Positions 44,467 to 56,151 of a DNA stretch of 64,000 nucleotides are shown piece after piece; within the stretch, counting starts at the first letter, position 1, and every line of letters begins with the position of its first letter. Under the pieces are notes generated by a model. The model had not been told where the DNA came from, ran no database searches, and saw only the letters and a list, made by a program, of their open reading frames with translations. The position numbers and the translations under genes are program-made. Source of the stretch: Morinoia aosen (taxonomy: Eukaryota > Arthropoda > Malacostraca > Amphipoda > Talitridae); NCBI GenBank assembly GCA_030386875.1, contig CM059559.1, positions 63,254,392 through 63,318,391 of the forward strand, given 5' to 3'.

Positions 44467-44758
44467 ATAAAAAAGAGAGAACCAGGAAAATGATATAAAG
44501 CATTTTTCATTAAAATGTATTCTCGAGACTGTGAAAAGACTCATAAAAATTGGACGTTTTGAGCCTTCGTTCATCATCAGCAATAGGTACAAATTCGAAC
44601 GTCGAATTTTTTTTCCAATTTTTCAAACTCGAAACGTCCAATTTTTACGAGTCTTTTCACAGTCACGAGAATACATTTTAATGAAAAATGTTTTACACCA
44701 TTTTCCTGGTTCTCTCTTTTTTATTGAAAATTCGAAAATACCGAAATAGCCGCTTCGA
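44467..44758. mobile_element. Small inverted-repeat retroelement-like insertion with 12-bp duplication
   Basis: ATACATGCATCA at 44455-44466 and 44759-44770 flanks 292 bp. The arms (AATAAAAAAGAGAGAACCAG at 44467 and its reverse complement near 44712-44734) match over more than 100 bp. A hammerhead-like core (CTGATGATGAACG..., AAAACGTCC) lies on the minus strand at 44550-44578. A 12-bp duplication suggests target-primed insertion rather than cut-and-paste, which together with the core fits a truncated Penelope-like element. Confidence 0.65.
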
Positions 44759-44770
44759 ATACATGCATCA

Positions 44771-45779
44771 TTAGTATCTTTTACTATACTAGGAATTCAA
44801 GCATATTATTATCAGAAGAAGGCAAGTTGGCCTGTGAGAAAATAAATACCGTAATCCGAATGTAGGAAAAAATACCATAAATAAACCTTGGCCATCATGT
44901 CTTAAATGCCATACAGGTAGTTATGGACTTTTTATGAGCGACATATGGGTCGCTTTTACTTGTGATGACATTTCTTCCTGTAAACATACCAAATTACGCG
45001 TATGGTAAGCCAAAATCCAATAAACATACCAAGTCACTGCCCTGATTTTTAATAGGGATAGCTCATGAATATTTTTTCATTGTTTGGGAAAAAGAACGAA
45101 ACTCCCATTACCCTCCCAATATTCAGCTCCTTTAACTGATATAATTTTTTTAGGTCCAGTTCTCATTTCTAAGCGCAAGTTGAAAGCTTCATATTAATCG
45201 AAATATAAAGGTTAGAGAAGAACATTTTCCAGTACGCGTATTCTAAACGTTTTTTCCTTAGCTCGGAAGGAAGGGGCTACATTTCCTTGTTCAGGTGAAA
45301 CAGTGTTCGAAATTTTCCCTAAAACTCTGCAATGATTTGATGAGAATTTCATGGCGGTACACCGATCTTCAGACGTACATTGCAAATTTTTTTCATGTGT
45401 TAGCCACATAAATGAAGCGTCACATATTGTGGCTACCAAAGTGTTAAAATAAAGCATTAAATATTGTTTGCAATAAAGTTTCATCAAAATGGAATTTTCA
45501 GTCAATTAAAGAACACTTGCATGCAAAAACGTCAAACCCTCTCTTATTGGTTCCAAAGCTCGCTACGGAATTCAAGACGGTCGCTCCTTTGTATAAACTC
45601 AACTATAATCCTTAAAACGCTGGTGATGGAATACAATTTATGTGTTAAAGTGATACAATTTTCTGGCTTGTACGAATTCAATGATGAATAAACGATAAAT
45701 TATTGATACATAAATAAGTCATTGATAAATATTCGTTGTTTATATCAAATTCACCGTGAAAATTATATTATTCATTTCA
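44771..45779. other. Unassigned region
   Basis: AT-rich. The short frames at 45212-45505 (-) and 45464-45691 (+) show nothing that I recognise. Confidence 0.3.
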
Positions 45780-45784
45780 TAACG

Positions 45785-45930
45785 GAATGCGGAGTCGAAA
45801 TCGGTAGTCAGAGTCGCATGTTTTAGAGTGGAGTCAGAGTCGTTTTTTCGAATGTGGTGGAGTTGGAGTCGGACTCGGAGTCGTTCATTTGCATGTGGTG
45901 GAGTCGTGGTCGAAGTCGCTATTTTTTGTG
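45785..45930 (+). repeat. GGAGTCG-type minisatellite
   Basis: A degenerate run of GGAGTCGnAGTCG units with ATGTGGTGGAGT spacers (at 45860-45905). Imperfect, about 10 copies. Confidence 0.7.
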
Positions 45931-46309
45931 CCTCCTACTCTGATTTTGGCCTAAATCTATATAGAATCGCTTAAAGCGAAAATTAACATAACAGAGTTAT
46001 AATATAACACTCTAATAAAAAGCTAAAAATATATGCTATGTTTTTGTGGATTATTTTGTTTAGAGAACAAAACAGGATATCTATACCTATTACCTAATAA
46101 TCTCATTGATATCCGGCAGTGTGGGGTCGTATACATATGCATGATACATAAGAGTACGAAAAGTAATTTCCATACAGACGCGATATCGCATACTTCATAG
46201 TTAAAAATCAGGAATTAGTCATTGAGAAGATCGCAACTCCATTCTCTTCATTTCTGTCTCGTTTATTTCCCCTTCATTAAATATATAGGAAGCAGACACT
46301 ACTAATAAA

Positions 46310-46990
46310 TGTTTCGCAAGTAACTTGCAGGATAGCTCAACTGATGCAATACATTGTACTCTCACTCAGAATGATAATGACTAGCCTTTGCAGAAACCTA
46401 AATTTACGTTTTGAACATAGAGATTTCTTATCTATAGGTTATGATACATTGACAATGCCTACTCTTTGCCAGAACCTAAAGCAATGTTCTGATCCATAAA
46501 GAGTTCAGGTCTTCAGGTTATGCGATCAATAGTCATAATGGAAATTTAACGAACTTATTCTAATGTTAATAACTGGAATATCAGTTCATTGTTTCAGTAA
46601 TGCTTATACGTATGTTCTGCATAGATACATCTTCGTTTTGCTTACTTCCTGGTCGTCGATACCGCCGTGCGGTCGATGTGAGGGTTCGTGGAGATGGGCT
46701 ATCTTCTGTGCAGCTACCATTTTCCGGGGCGCTAGCTTTTCTGCGCAGCTGCCCTTCCTGAGGTTTGTGTGGGGACCGCCTACGCCGTAATTAGTGCGAT
46801 AGGGCAACAGAAAAAATTTATGTTTTGCCGAATTACAGCGATACCCTTAGGAAGACGAGCAACTGTCTGCACCGTAATTAGTCCGTTAGGGCTCCTCAGG
46901 ATTTTTCCTGATTTGCCGAACTACGACAGCGCCGTTCTTTGCGAGCAACTATGTGGAATTATTTGTCCTCCCAATGCGGTTCCTTAATCC
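46310..46990 (+). repeat. Two diverged local duplications
   Basis: 46383-46445 and 46458-46528 share CTTTGC(A/C)(G)AAACCTAAA... and TATAGGTTATG-type blocks. 46785-46872 and 46873-46958 share CCGTAATTAGT(G/C)C(G)(A/T)TAGGG, TTTGCCGAA and GAGCAACT. Neither encodes a recognised protein. The frames at 46563-46987 are by-products. Confidence 0.45.
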
Positions 46991-49900
46991 CCTTTGAGGC
47001 TAGGTCTCTTATTAGACTAAATCCTCTATCAAAAGGAGAAAGGAAACTCTTTTGACTTTAGGATGTGAGTTGTTAATCACAGAATCTCTTTACAGTGCCT
47101 CTTAAATGTATAGATACATGTCTGCATTAACAATGATTTATTTTCTTTAGCAAAATTAGTGTTACAAACATGAGCTACCGCATAACACGACAACTATGCG
47201 TAAAACTACATGTAAAATATTTATACTATTCAGCTAGGTAATCAGACTAAGGCTAGAACATTGAAATACAATACAAATGACACTTATGGGCTAACTGAAG
47301 TATATACACAGACGCGGCATCGGGGTTTGGAAAAAGAGCTAACCCGGGTACAGGGAGCTGAACACATGAAGAAAATGTCTAAAATTATGGGTAACTAATA
47401 AAGACTGGACTCAAAACCACTGGCGCTGCCTGACACTGGTCTTTAGATTAAGTTAACATGTATTAATAAAGAACATTTTTACACATTTCTAATGTCATTC
47501 CTTGTCTCTTGTTTGATTCTTTTAGAGTTATATTGTATTTTATTAAATGGTTACGTATGTGTTATCAAAAGTGATTATCATTCGCTTTGCTGAGCAGACC
47601 AGCAGAACTTTTCATACTGATATTCTTTTTTATCTTCCCAGTTAATTCGCTTCTGAATCGTTTCACTGAGAAAAAATAATGCCGGTTTTTGATACACTTA
47701 AGGGTGTCATACGTTTTTCCTAAAACCGGCTCACAATTATTGTGTGTCATGGAGGTATTATGACATACTTTTGTGTGTCTCATGACGTACTTAATAGAGG
47801 CATGGCATACCTAGCCTGAACTCTACGGTACCTAAAACAAAAATTTACTTCTGCTTAGAATCCGCTGGTTTACTTGTACACTTGGATTAATAACGATTGT
47901 ACCAGGACCTAATTATAAATTTCCAGTTTCCGTAGAAAGCATTGTCATGTTAAGCAATTTCATGCGAAATTCCCATAAGAGAACTCAGCAACAAAAAACT
48001 CATGTTTGTTACAAGTCAACCGTAATGATTTTAGAACAGCTGATATTCCTGAAAAAGAAAACAATCTAAGTTCCGTTCTGAATTCAATCGACGGCATATG
48101 GGAAAAAATTCCATTAAATCGTTTGTAAAAAGGGATTAGAGAAACAGAAGAAACAGAGTCAGGTTGTTAAGGTTTTAATTAATTTATTTCAAGAACTTAG
48201 CAAGAACGATTTAACGCAATGAACGCAACGAACGACAACTATTATTTAATTTTGACATGAAAAGCAAGGTTACGGCGAGCCGTAGATCTCCGGGTAGTTA
48301 TTTCTCCATCAAAATTTCATTTTATTTTTTTTCTCGTTAGAAGTAAGGACAGGTAAAAAAGGACTGTTTGACGTGGGTGGTAAAACGTTAGCAGGCGCCA
48401 GAGACCGCAGTCCAGGGCGCAGACGTGGCGGGCTTGAGACGTTGACGGGTGCAGGACCTAATAAAGTTAGTTGGCACAGCCAGCTCCAATTAAAATATCA
48501 GAATTTAGAAAGCGAGAAGACGTAGACCGAACTCTGTCCACCGGCAGCACCTCGGGCGGCGGTTGACAAAGGGCGAGCAACACCAAGTCGCAATGATGGG
48601 CCGGAAAATCCGGTATTACCACGCCTCACCACCTCTGGAACTCGCTCCACCCCTCAACTGCGATGTAAAGGAAAAACCAGATATTATATGAGAAACAGCG
48701 GTACAACAATAAATTTACGCAAAACCCTACCTAATCTAGCACGTTCTGAAAAATACCTTTCGCAACGCAGAGGCAAGCTTGTTATAAATTAGCTGGAACA
48801 ACGGGAACGCGGCTGCAACAACGTTAGCGCCAGCTGAAGCCTCTTTCAGAGTATACTAAAAACCGTCCAACCTTAAATCGCTATCAAAACTAGGAATCGG
48901 ACAATGACAATATTCCACTATCAACCAACACCAATGAGAATACGATTACTAGAACCACTAAAATCTGAGTTTTTATTGCACTCAATGACGCTACTTTCAG
49001 ACGGAAGGTCAATTAAGGAAATTATATGGAATGAGTACAAAATAAGGACTTCAAGCGGAAAAAATAGTAGGGATAGTACAAATGTAATGAAATAAAAGCA
49101 CAGTCACACAAAATCATAAACAGAGAAACAGTAGTCAACAAGAGAGTAGAGAGAGAGTCTTAGCCTGAACTGGGTCTAACGACAAAAGCCGGGTTCCACA
49201 TCACCGTTACATGTGCCGACACTGCCCCACGTCACAAAACGTCCTTGTAGCGACTTGAACAGAATGATAAAATACCCCTTTCATTGCACTAAGCTCGGAA
49301 GCTTCTGAATTGGATACCAGGTCAAAATCAAGTCAAACTTCAGCCCTAAATCAGATCAAATACAAGTCTGCCATTCAAAATCACGTCCCTGCCACATCAG
49401 CTGCGACCCTATACCGAAACATATGAACGACCAGCGAGCAGCGACCCGGCACCTACAAGGAAGGGCTGAGAGAGCAACGCCACCTGAGATACCTAATCTG
49501 TATAGGGGAAATTTTTCCCACACACACTTAAATCAGTCAATTGAACTGAAAATCATTTCAATCAGTTTCTAATATTTAATTAATGTATCCGAAAAATTGT
49601 GAAAGTTGGAATGTCCATGCACTCATAAAATGAAGAAAGTCATGACACCTTAAATTTTGTTCCAGCTTAAGGACAAGTTTTAGCACTCATCAAAAACAGG
49701 CTAATGCATGACTACGTCCATCAAGGTCTGAAATAAATACATTAGTTCAACAAAATATCTGTTTTATTCAGTACGGAAATAGCAGTATTCCTAATATTAC
49801 CTCAGGAACAATCATCAGTGACATTTAGAAACCGTAAGAAATTTTAAGATTTAATCCCATATGTTATGGTCAAATTATCCGTAGCAGTAAACAAACAAGA

Positions 49901-50414
49901 ATACATTCATGAATGAAAACGTTGAATAAATTTAAAATTAAACCTGTTATAATTAGCTTATACAAAGTAAATATTGTAAGTAAAGAATAGAACTATTCAG
50001 CCCCAGTTTGGACGTCTCTATATAAATCATGGAACGTGCATAAAAACGCAATGAATTGTGTTTCACACTTTCACGTGAAAAATGAAGAAAAATGAATACT
50101 CTTTTTAAAAATTAACAAGTCTAATACAGTAGCAGATTTATTTTTTTTTTATTTGACACTGAAAATACATTGCGCTTTCTATCCATACACTTACTTTAAA
50201 TTCACATTAAATTACTCATCCCTATAAAAAAATGGTTCAATTTTTTATTGACATGGATACAACAGTCCCTATAGGTAATCACACCTTAAGTTCTTGGCTA
50301 GAATTAGGTTAAATTACACATTCGCTTAACAAGTTCCTACGATGGGTTGAACTGAAGTTCAGTATGCTATTCAAATTTAAAGCCAATCGTAGCAACCAAC
50401 ATTGAAAACAGAAA
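46991..50414. other. Unassigned region
   Basis: 3.4 kb without a gene that I can support. 48160-48660 is more GC-rich than its surroundings and contains short GC-rich phrases such as GGCGCCAGAGACCGCAGTCC and CGGGCGGCGG. It could be an old LTR or SINE, but I found no matching copy in the window. The minus-strand frame 47565-47783 and the plus-strand frame 48904-49095 are unremarkable. Confidence 0.3.
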
Positions 50415-50418
50415 CTTT

Positions 50419-50606
50419 TGTGCGCGAGCGTTTACTCTTGCTTGCGTTCTCCCCCTGTTCCCCGCCTCTCGCAGCCTTTATAAGGCGTTGTCACCTTTCG
50501 GTTGACGCTCAATCATAATCGTATCTCGTATGCACCGCACCTGTCTCTCTCCAATACAGCTACCACCCAAGAATACCTGAACCGTTTCATTGGCCTCCAC
50601 CGTATA
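50419..50606 (+). repeat. 5' LTR of gypsy element
   Basis: Starts TGTGCGCGAGCG and ends CCGTATA. TTTATAAGG at 50477-50485 is a TATA-type promoter box. Where the 3' LTR has AATAAA this copy has AATACA (about 50552). A TGG at 50609 just inside could begin the primer-binding site; the tRNA was not identified. Confidence 0.9.
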
Positions 50607-50969
50607 TTTGGTGGCCAGGTATTGTTCGAGTTCACGACGCCGTTTGATACTTTTCAGCTAACGAAGTTATCAAGACGTGAAGCAGTTGAAGTTGCTCCTG
50701 TGCTGAAGATTTGCAGAACTTTCGACACATCTTCGATGACTGGCAACAGTAAGAATAACGATATTTGGCAGCCTCGTCCATCGGTTCTTGTTCTGGGATT
50801 TAAAATTCCGTTTGTGGCGCTATTGGAATCATATGCCCAATTTTCGGCTTGGATTGATATGGCCTCTCCATTCCGTACTCGTGTTTTGCAGTTCGATGCA
50901 GGTGAAGATCTCGAAATCGTTTTAGAAATCACCTTTGGAGGAGCCGCTCCTACGACGAGTGATAAGTGA
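50502..50969 (+). other. Open frame in gypsy leader, unrecognised
   Basis: 155 codons stay open from within the LTR into the leader. There is no ATG at the start; the first Met in frame is near 50739. The translated product has mixed composition that looks protein-like (for example the segment SVLVLGFKIPFVALLESYAQ), and it ends at a TGA inside AAGTGAGAG, a donor-like sequence. It may be a leader peptide, the first exon of a spliced product, captured sequence, or chance. No family recognised. Confidence 0.25.
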
Positions 50970-51708
50970 GAGTGCAACAACTTCTAAGTGTACAAAAACT
51001 CTAAGTGTCGATATTTTGCAACGGACAATAAGTGATACTCTAAATTAAACAAACTTTTGCAGTGTTACCTACGAATACATCAGTGGTAGATACTACACAA
51101 ACTACGTCTACGTTTACGACATTGGCGGTTTTTGCAGCGACGTCCCAGCCTCCAGTCCGACGTTTTGAGTTAAGTACAGAGTGTAGAATTCATCTGTGTG
51201 TGAGCAAGTGCAGCTGTACCGACGGAGTGGGGAGAGGCTTCTCTGTTTTGGTTTTTGTATTAGGTTGTTTTATGCGCTGGCCAAAGTTGCACTGAGCAAC
51301 AGCTCTTAGTCGGTAAGCCTCTGTTTCATTGAGAGTTTCAGTCAGATCTTAGATGTAGTGCAAAGCGCTGTTTGACGCGCATTAAATAGATTACTGCGAT
51401 AAATTACCGTTCAATCGGATTATTATATATTCACCGAGTGGGGAGATTTCCCAGAGTAAGTGTAACATTGTATTTCTGTGATTTGTATTGATGGTGAAGG
51501 GCTCAGGTGATTTATTGATTTTTTTGGTGTATTAACGGTGTTTTTTTGCTGTTTAGAGTTTTTCACGTAAATTTCAGGGTGCGTGTTATTGACCGGGTAT
51601 TGTTAGAACGTATATTATTAAAATTATTTTTAGAAGTGTGTTTATTGCCTAGTATGAATTAACTGTGATGTGGAAGTTTGGATTTTAATATCTGTGTTAA
51701 AACAACTC

Positions 51709-52568
51709 ATGTCGGACTCCTCTGATTCCGAGGAATTCATACGATCAGATACGATAAAAACCAGACGTGGTAAGATTAGCGTGCCGCGTTTTGCAGCTAC
51801 CCAAACTATAGCAATGACTACTCCAGTACGGACCACTGCGCCCAGTACTAGTGTTGGTGATACGGATAGGACACTTTTGGCCATGGAAATTGCTGCCAAT
51901 ATTCCTAGGGCTGGAACAATACTGTCCAACGCCGAAAAACCTGTCTTTAGAGGGAGAAGGAGAAAAGAGGATCCGGAATTTATTGAGAATAAAAGCTGGA
52001 GCACTCACATAATGAATCTAAATGCTTACATGTCTCTTCTGCCAGATGTGACTTCAGACGAGAGCAAAAAGAGCTCCTTGTTCGGTCTGCCAAAAAACAA
52101 GTAGGAGATTTTAATTCAATTGTAACAAAGTTAGTGAACTCAGACCTCCAGTACACTTTCGAGGAAGTGATCAAAATCTTGGACGATATCTACGTGTGCA
52201 CGGGTGAAAAGTCAATTCACGCCCTGGCATGCGATCTCAATGAGTTGCAGTTGATACGCAACGATGCTTTAGCAGCCCAGTTGGTCACTGCTTTTGCATA
52301 AATACGTAAATTGTCAGAAAATATATTGAATTCAAACAGGCAGGGTTGGCAGCGTCATCCCTATTACCAGGCTTGTGCAAATCAGGCTGAAATGAAACGT
52401 TTCGTAGGAGACAGCATAGTTTACAGTCTCGCGTTACCAATTTTGGGTCCCTTACTAGACGAGTCATTCTCGAAAAAAATTTTTGAATGCCAATTTAGCA
52501 CATCAGAAGAACTGCTAGCACGTTTGATAGCTACGGTTAGGAGTCAATTTAGACAAAGAAAATCCTAG
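51709..52568 (+). pseudogene. gypsy Gag, capsid region
   Basis: ATG at 51709 opens with an acidic Ser-rich stretch (MSDSSDSEEF). The frame holds to 52104, but homologous-looking sequence (SIVTKLVNSDLQYTFEEVIKIL) continues in another frame after about 52090. A TAA at 52299 interrupts it, and it then runs to 52568 with LQLIRNDA...LARLIATVRSQFRQ. Gag forms the particle core. At least one frameshift and one stop are present. Confidence 0.7.
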
Positions 52569-52615
52569 CGGTCCAGTACCCAACGCGGTACGATAAAGAG
52601 AGTTATTTAGCAGAT

Positions 52616-53188
52616 GTGACAGATGGTCTTGAAGAATGCGTTGAAGCGCAGGACTCCTTGCAGGAGAGTGAAGTTTTCTACGGGAATTTCGAGAATTACG
52701 GGAACTACCGTAGGAATCGTACAGGACAACGTAGGACAACTCCTAGACCCTGGTTACGAAATCCTCGTGGAAGAGCGAGAGAATTTAGTGGTTACGTAGG
52801 AGATAGAGGAGTAGGTTCCTTGGAATACAATACCATGCGGACAGAAAATAATTCTAGTCAGGCTTCAGGGCATTATGCGGGAGCTAGAAAGCGAGGTTTC
52901 CCATTCTGTAACTCATGTTCGATGGTTGGTCATTTTGAGTGTAGATCTCAAAGGGGTCAGGGTAAAACGAGAGGAAATGGCGGGCCAGCGTGTTTCGCTT
53001 GTGGAGATCCACATTTTGTGAAAAATTGTAAAGCTTCGGGAAGTGAGGTTAGGAGCTACAAAGCATACTACGTGGTTGTAACGCAAACAGAGGTAGCCAA
53101 TCGCGTAGTAGACATGAGGTGCATTTTGCAGATTCCGAGCCTGATGCTTGGGATTTTTTATTGGAAGAGTAAAAGCAGAAATAGGTAG
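52616..53188 (+). pseudogene. gypsy Gag, nucleocapsid with zinc knuckles
   Basis: Arg/Gly/Asn-rich segment (NYGNYRRNRTGQRRTT), then a Cys/His cluster FCNSCSMVGHFECRS (about 52897-52942) and a CCHC knuckle C-x2-C-x4-H-x4-C (CFACGDPHFVKNC, 52991-53029). These bind the element RNA. The frame differs from the capsid part, and the next ORF (protease) overlaps it by 41 bp in another frame. Confidence 0.85.
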
Positions 53189-54059
53189 CAGTGAGAACGA
53201 GATTGAGCCCGAGAGACAGAGCAGTGCTCTCATAAATCCAAAAGCTGTGGTCGAAATTCCAGATACGCCCGTGACAATCAAATTTGAATCCTTCATTACT
53301 CTGTTGTTCAAGTGTGATAATAGGTACAAATTACTGAAAGACGAAGAGCTTGCGGATGATAGTCAACAACAAAACAAAGCAGTTGAGGCTTACTTCTCCG
53401 CTAGTGTTGTGAAGGGCAATTTCAATAAAAAAGGCGCTGGATTAGTTGCCTTTCGAAAATCTAGTAAACCTACGATAATTTTGAGTCGTAACGATCAGTA
53501 TTTAAGTGCTCTACTAGATAGCGGGTCCGAAAAATGCCTAATTAGTTACAAGCATATTAAGCGTCTGAATGAGGAAATTAAGTCGAGTTGCCTGACTGTC
53601 AAAGGTATTAATAGTAGAAGTGATGTCAGCGGAGAAGTCGATTTCACTATTTCAATTCCTGGCACTAACAGAGTACTTAAAACTAGTGCTTTGGTTGGAA
53701 AAGATGCAAAATTTAGTTACGATCTAATCCTAGGAAGAGATGTGCTGAGTGACGCCATCATTAACTTTCAAAACGGAACCCTCGTATGGGAAGTTGTTAC
53801 TGTGCAATTTAATGAATTAAATGTGGAGCCGGCACTAAGTAGAGAAGCCGGGGTAAAAAGTATTGTAAACAGTGACTGCTTATTGTCTGATGTAATCGTT
53901 GCCAGGCAGAGCAACAGAGGCAGTTACCGCGCGAAAAATAGTAACTGCGAAGAAGTAAAAAAAGCCGTGCCTGCGGTTGAAGCAGAGCAAAGCGGTAGGC
54001 GAGAAAAAAAAGAGAGCGCCACTCACAGTTCATTGCCCTACGGTGGAGGTGCCCAGTAA
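53148..54059 (+). CDS. gypsy aspartic protease region
   Basis: An uninterrupted 303-codon frame. The active-site triad is LLDSGSE (Asp codon at 53517), with Ser in place of the more usual Thr, as in many retroelement proteases. The second hallmark, DLILGRDVL (about 53726-53752), follows 70 residues later. A linker rich in Asn, Ser, Lys and Glu continues to 54059, overlapping the next frame by 83 bp. It would process the polyprotein. It shares no frame with gag or RT, so a frameshift, programmed or mutational, separates it on both sides. Confidence 0.8.
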   Translation: MGFFIGRVKAEIGSSENEIEPERQSSALINPKAVVEIPDTPVTIKFESFITLLFKCDNRYKLLKDEELADDSQQQNKAVEAYFSASVVKGNFNKKGAGLVAFRKSSKPTIILSRNDQYLSALLDSGSEKCLISYKHIKRLNEEIKSSCLTVKGINSRSDVSGEVDFTISIPGTNRVLKTSALVGKDAKFSYDLILGRDVLSDAIINFQNGTLVWEVVTVQFNELNVEPALSREAGVKSIVNSDCLLSDVIVARQSNRGSYRAKNSNCEEVKKAVPAVEAEQSGRREKKESATHSSLPYGGGAQ

Positions 54060-55401
54060 CTCTATGAAGTTGATTTACGGATTTGTTAAGAAAGCAACTC
54101 CTGGAGAGTATTTAATTTTGATAAGAGGTTTTGAGAACGGAGCCCTTTTGGCTGAGTCAATTGTTCAAGTCGAGGAAGACGGCGTGGTGCCTGTCATGAT
54201 TTTAAATGCACAAGAAGATGCAATTCACTGTAGCGAGAATACAATGTTATGCAATTTGGAATTAATTGCAGCTGATGAGATCCAGAACGAAATTTATATC
54301 ACTAGCGTTGTAACAGCACTTAGGGACGCTAATAATGTGGAGAAAAGTTCTGACGCTGTGTCGGATTCAATGCAGTTTGTCTCGGCTTGTGGTGAAATGA
54401 AGGCCATAGCGGAGAGGAAACTTGGGTTGCAGTCTGACGATCGCGGCGGAAATCAAGTTTTTGCTAGTAGTGAGGAGTTGGGAGTTAATGCACAAGTAGG
54501 TGTGTCTAGTGCAGGAAAGCATGACGTACGACTTCCTCTAACGAATGATGATATATCATGTCATGAAAAGGACATGCAGTTACCTTTAGTAAATATATTA
54601 AACCAGTTTCGTGATGTAGTTACGCTGGAAGGGGAAACTATAGGGGCCACAAACGTTATGACGCACCGGATACAGTTAAAACCGGATGCACCCGTTTTGC
54701 ATTTAGCTCCGTACAGAACTCCTCATAATTATCAGGAGGAAGTTGTAAAAATTACTAATGATATGCTTTCACGGGGAATAATTGAGGAATCCATGTCGGA
54801 TTTTAACTTTCCAGTCATCGTGGTTAAAAAGAATAGCGGGGAGCTCCGGCCCGTTATTGTTTTCAGGGCCCTCAATAAAGTCTTGGTGAAAGAATCTTAC
54901 CCTTTTCCCAGAATCGATGAAATATTATCGACCTTGGGAGGTAACACATAGTTCACAAATTTAGATTTGCGCTCTGCTTTTCATCAGGTCGAATTAGACC
55001 AAGAGAGTAGGAAATTTACTGCCTTTAGTGTTGTTGGCTGTCGGAAATTCCACTTCCATCGTATACCATTTGGTTTGAGCACGAGTCCGAGCGTATTCCA
55101 GCGTGTGATGACCTCTGCTCTTGCGCCTATTCTGGGGAAAATGGCTTTCGTTTTTCTTGACGATATTTTGGTATATTCCCAAACTAAAAATCAGCACATG
55201 GCTGATGTTAGAAGCGTCCTTAAGATGCTTCGATCTGGTAGCCTGTCGTTGAAGCTTGAAAAATGTCATTTTTTCAAGAAAGCGGTTGAATATATGGGGC
55301 ATATTATTGCCGCAGATGGTATTAGATGTAAAAATTCGGAGAAACTGCAGGATTGTAGGGCTCCCGTAAATGTGAAGGAGTTGCAGCACTTTTGGGAATA
55401 G
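53977..55401 (+). pseudogene. gypsy reverse transcriptase
   Basis: Linker first, then RT from about 54590: RGIIEESMSDFNFPVIVVKK, LRPVIVFRALNK, a TAG stop at 54949-54951, NLDLRSAFHQVELD, FGLSTSPSVFQRVM, and the catalytic box FLDD (about 55153-55164; both Asp present). EKCHFFKKAVEYMGHII and the end of the domain follow. At about 55390 one base appears lost, shifting LQHFLG.. into a stop at 55401. Only the stop and the frameshift disable it; the catalytic residues are retained. Confidence 0.9.
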
Positions 55402-55880
55402 GAAATTATTTTAGAAACTTTTTACCAAATTTCGCGGAGGTTGTTTATCCCCTGTACAGACTTCTGAGAAAAGACGTTGATCATCAGTGGAGCAACGAAT
55501 GCCAGAAGAGCTTTGCTTTTATCAAATCTGCCCTGACTTCCGACACGGCTTTAAGATGCAGGCCGAAGATTCGAACGATCAAATTCTGCGCCCTGTGGCT
55601 TATTTTAGTAAAAGTCTAAATTATAGCCAGAAGAGATATAGTACCACCAAGAAGGAATTATTTGCGCTTTATTCAGCTCTAAAATATTTTAAATATTTAA
55701 TTACTGGATATCCTATCCGTGTCTATACGGATCACCGGCCATTGGCGCCGCATTTTGCTAAAAAAACTCCCGGAAGACACCAACATGGCCAGATGGTGTA
55801 TAAACGTTCATTCATTCGATCCTAATGTAAAATATTTACCTGGGAAACAGAATGTCGTAGCTGATTACTTAAGCAGACTA
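55392..55880 (+). pseudogene. gypsy RNase H
   Basis: Continues in a new frame with GNYFRNFLPNFAEVVYPL (RT thumb and tether). Two more frame changes (about 55575 and 55745) then connect VAYFSKSLNYSQKRYSTTKKELFAL, FKYLITGYPIRVYTDHRPL and NVVADYLSRLP. These are the usual blocks of the gypsy RNase H, which removes the RNA template. The YTDH motif with its Asp is present. Confidence 0.85.
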
Positions 55881-56151
55881 CCTATAAACAATGAACAATT
55901 AACAATTAGAGAACTAGAGCGCTGCGATGCTCTGGACTCCACGTTTGAATCAGAGGCTGGTATCGCTGAGACTCGGTCGCAGAAAAAAAACATGGCTAGA
56001 CAGGAGGTTATTGACTCGCCGCATAGCGACAGTACTGACGCTTCTGCAAGCAAAGAGTCACGACCCAAGCTCATAGAATATGTACCGACAGAGAAACAAA
56101 TCTCTTGGTCTATAAAATAATTAATCGACGAGCAAAAGAAAGACTTTTTGC

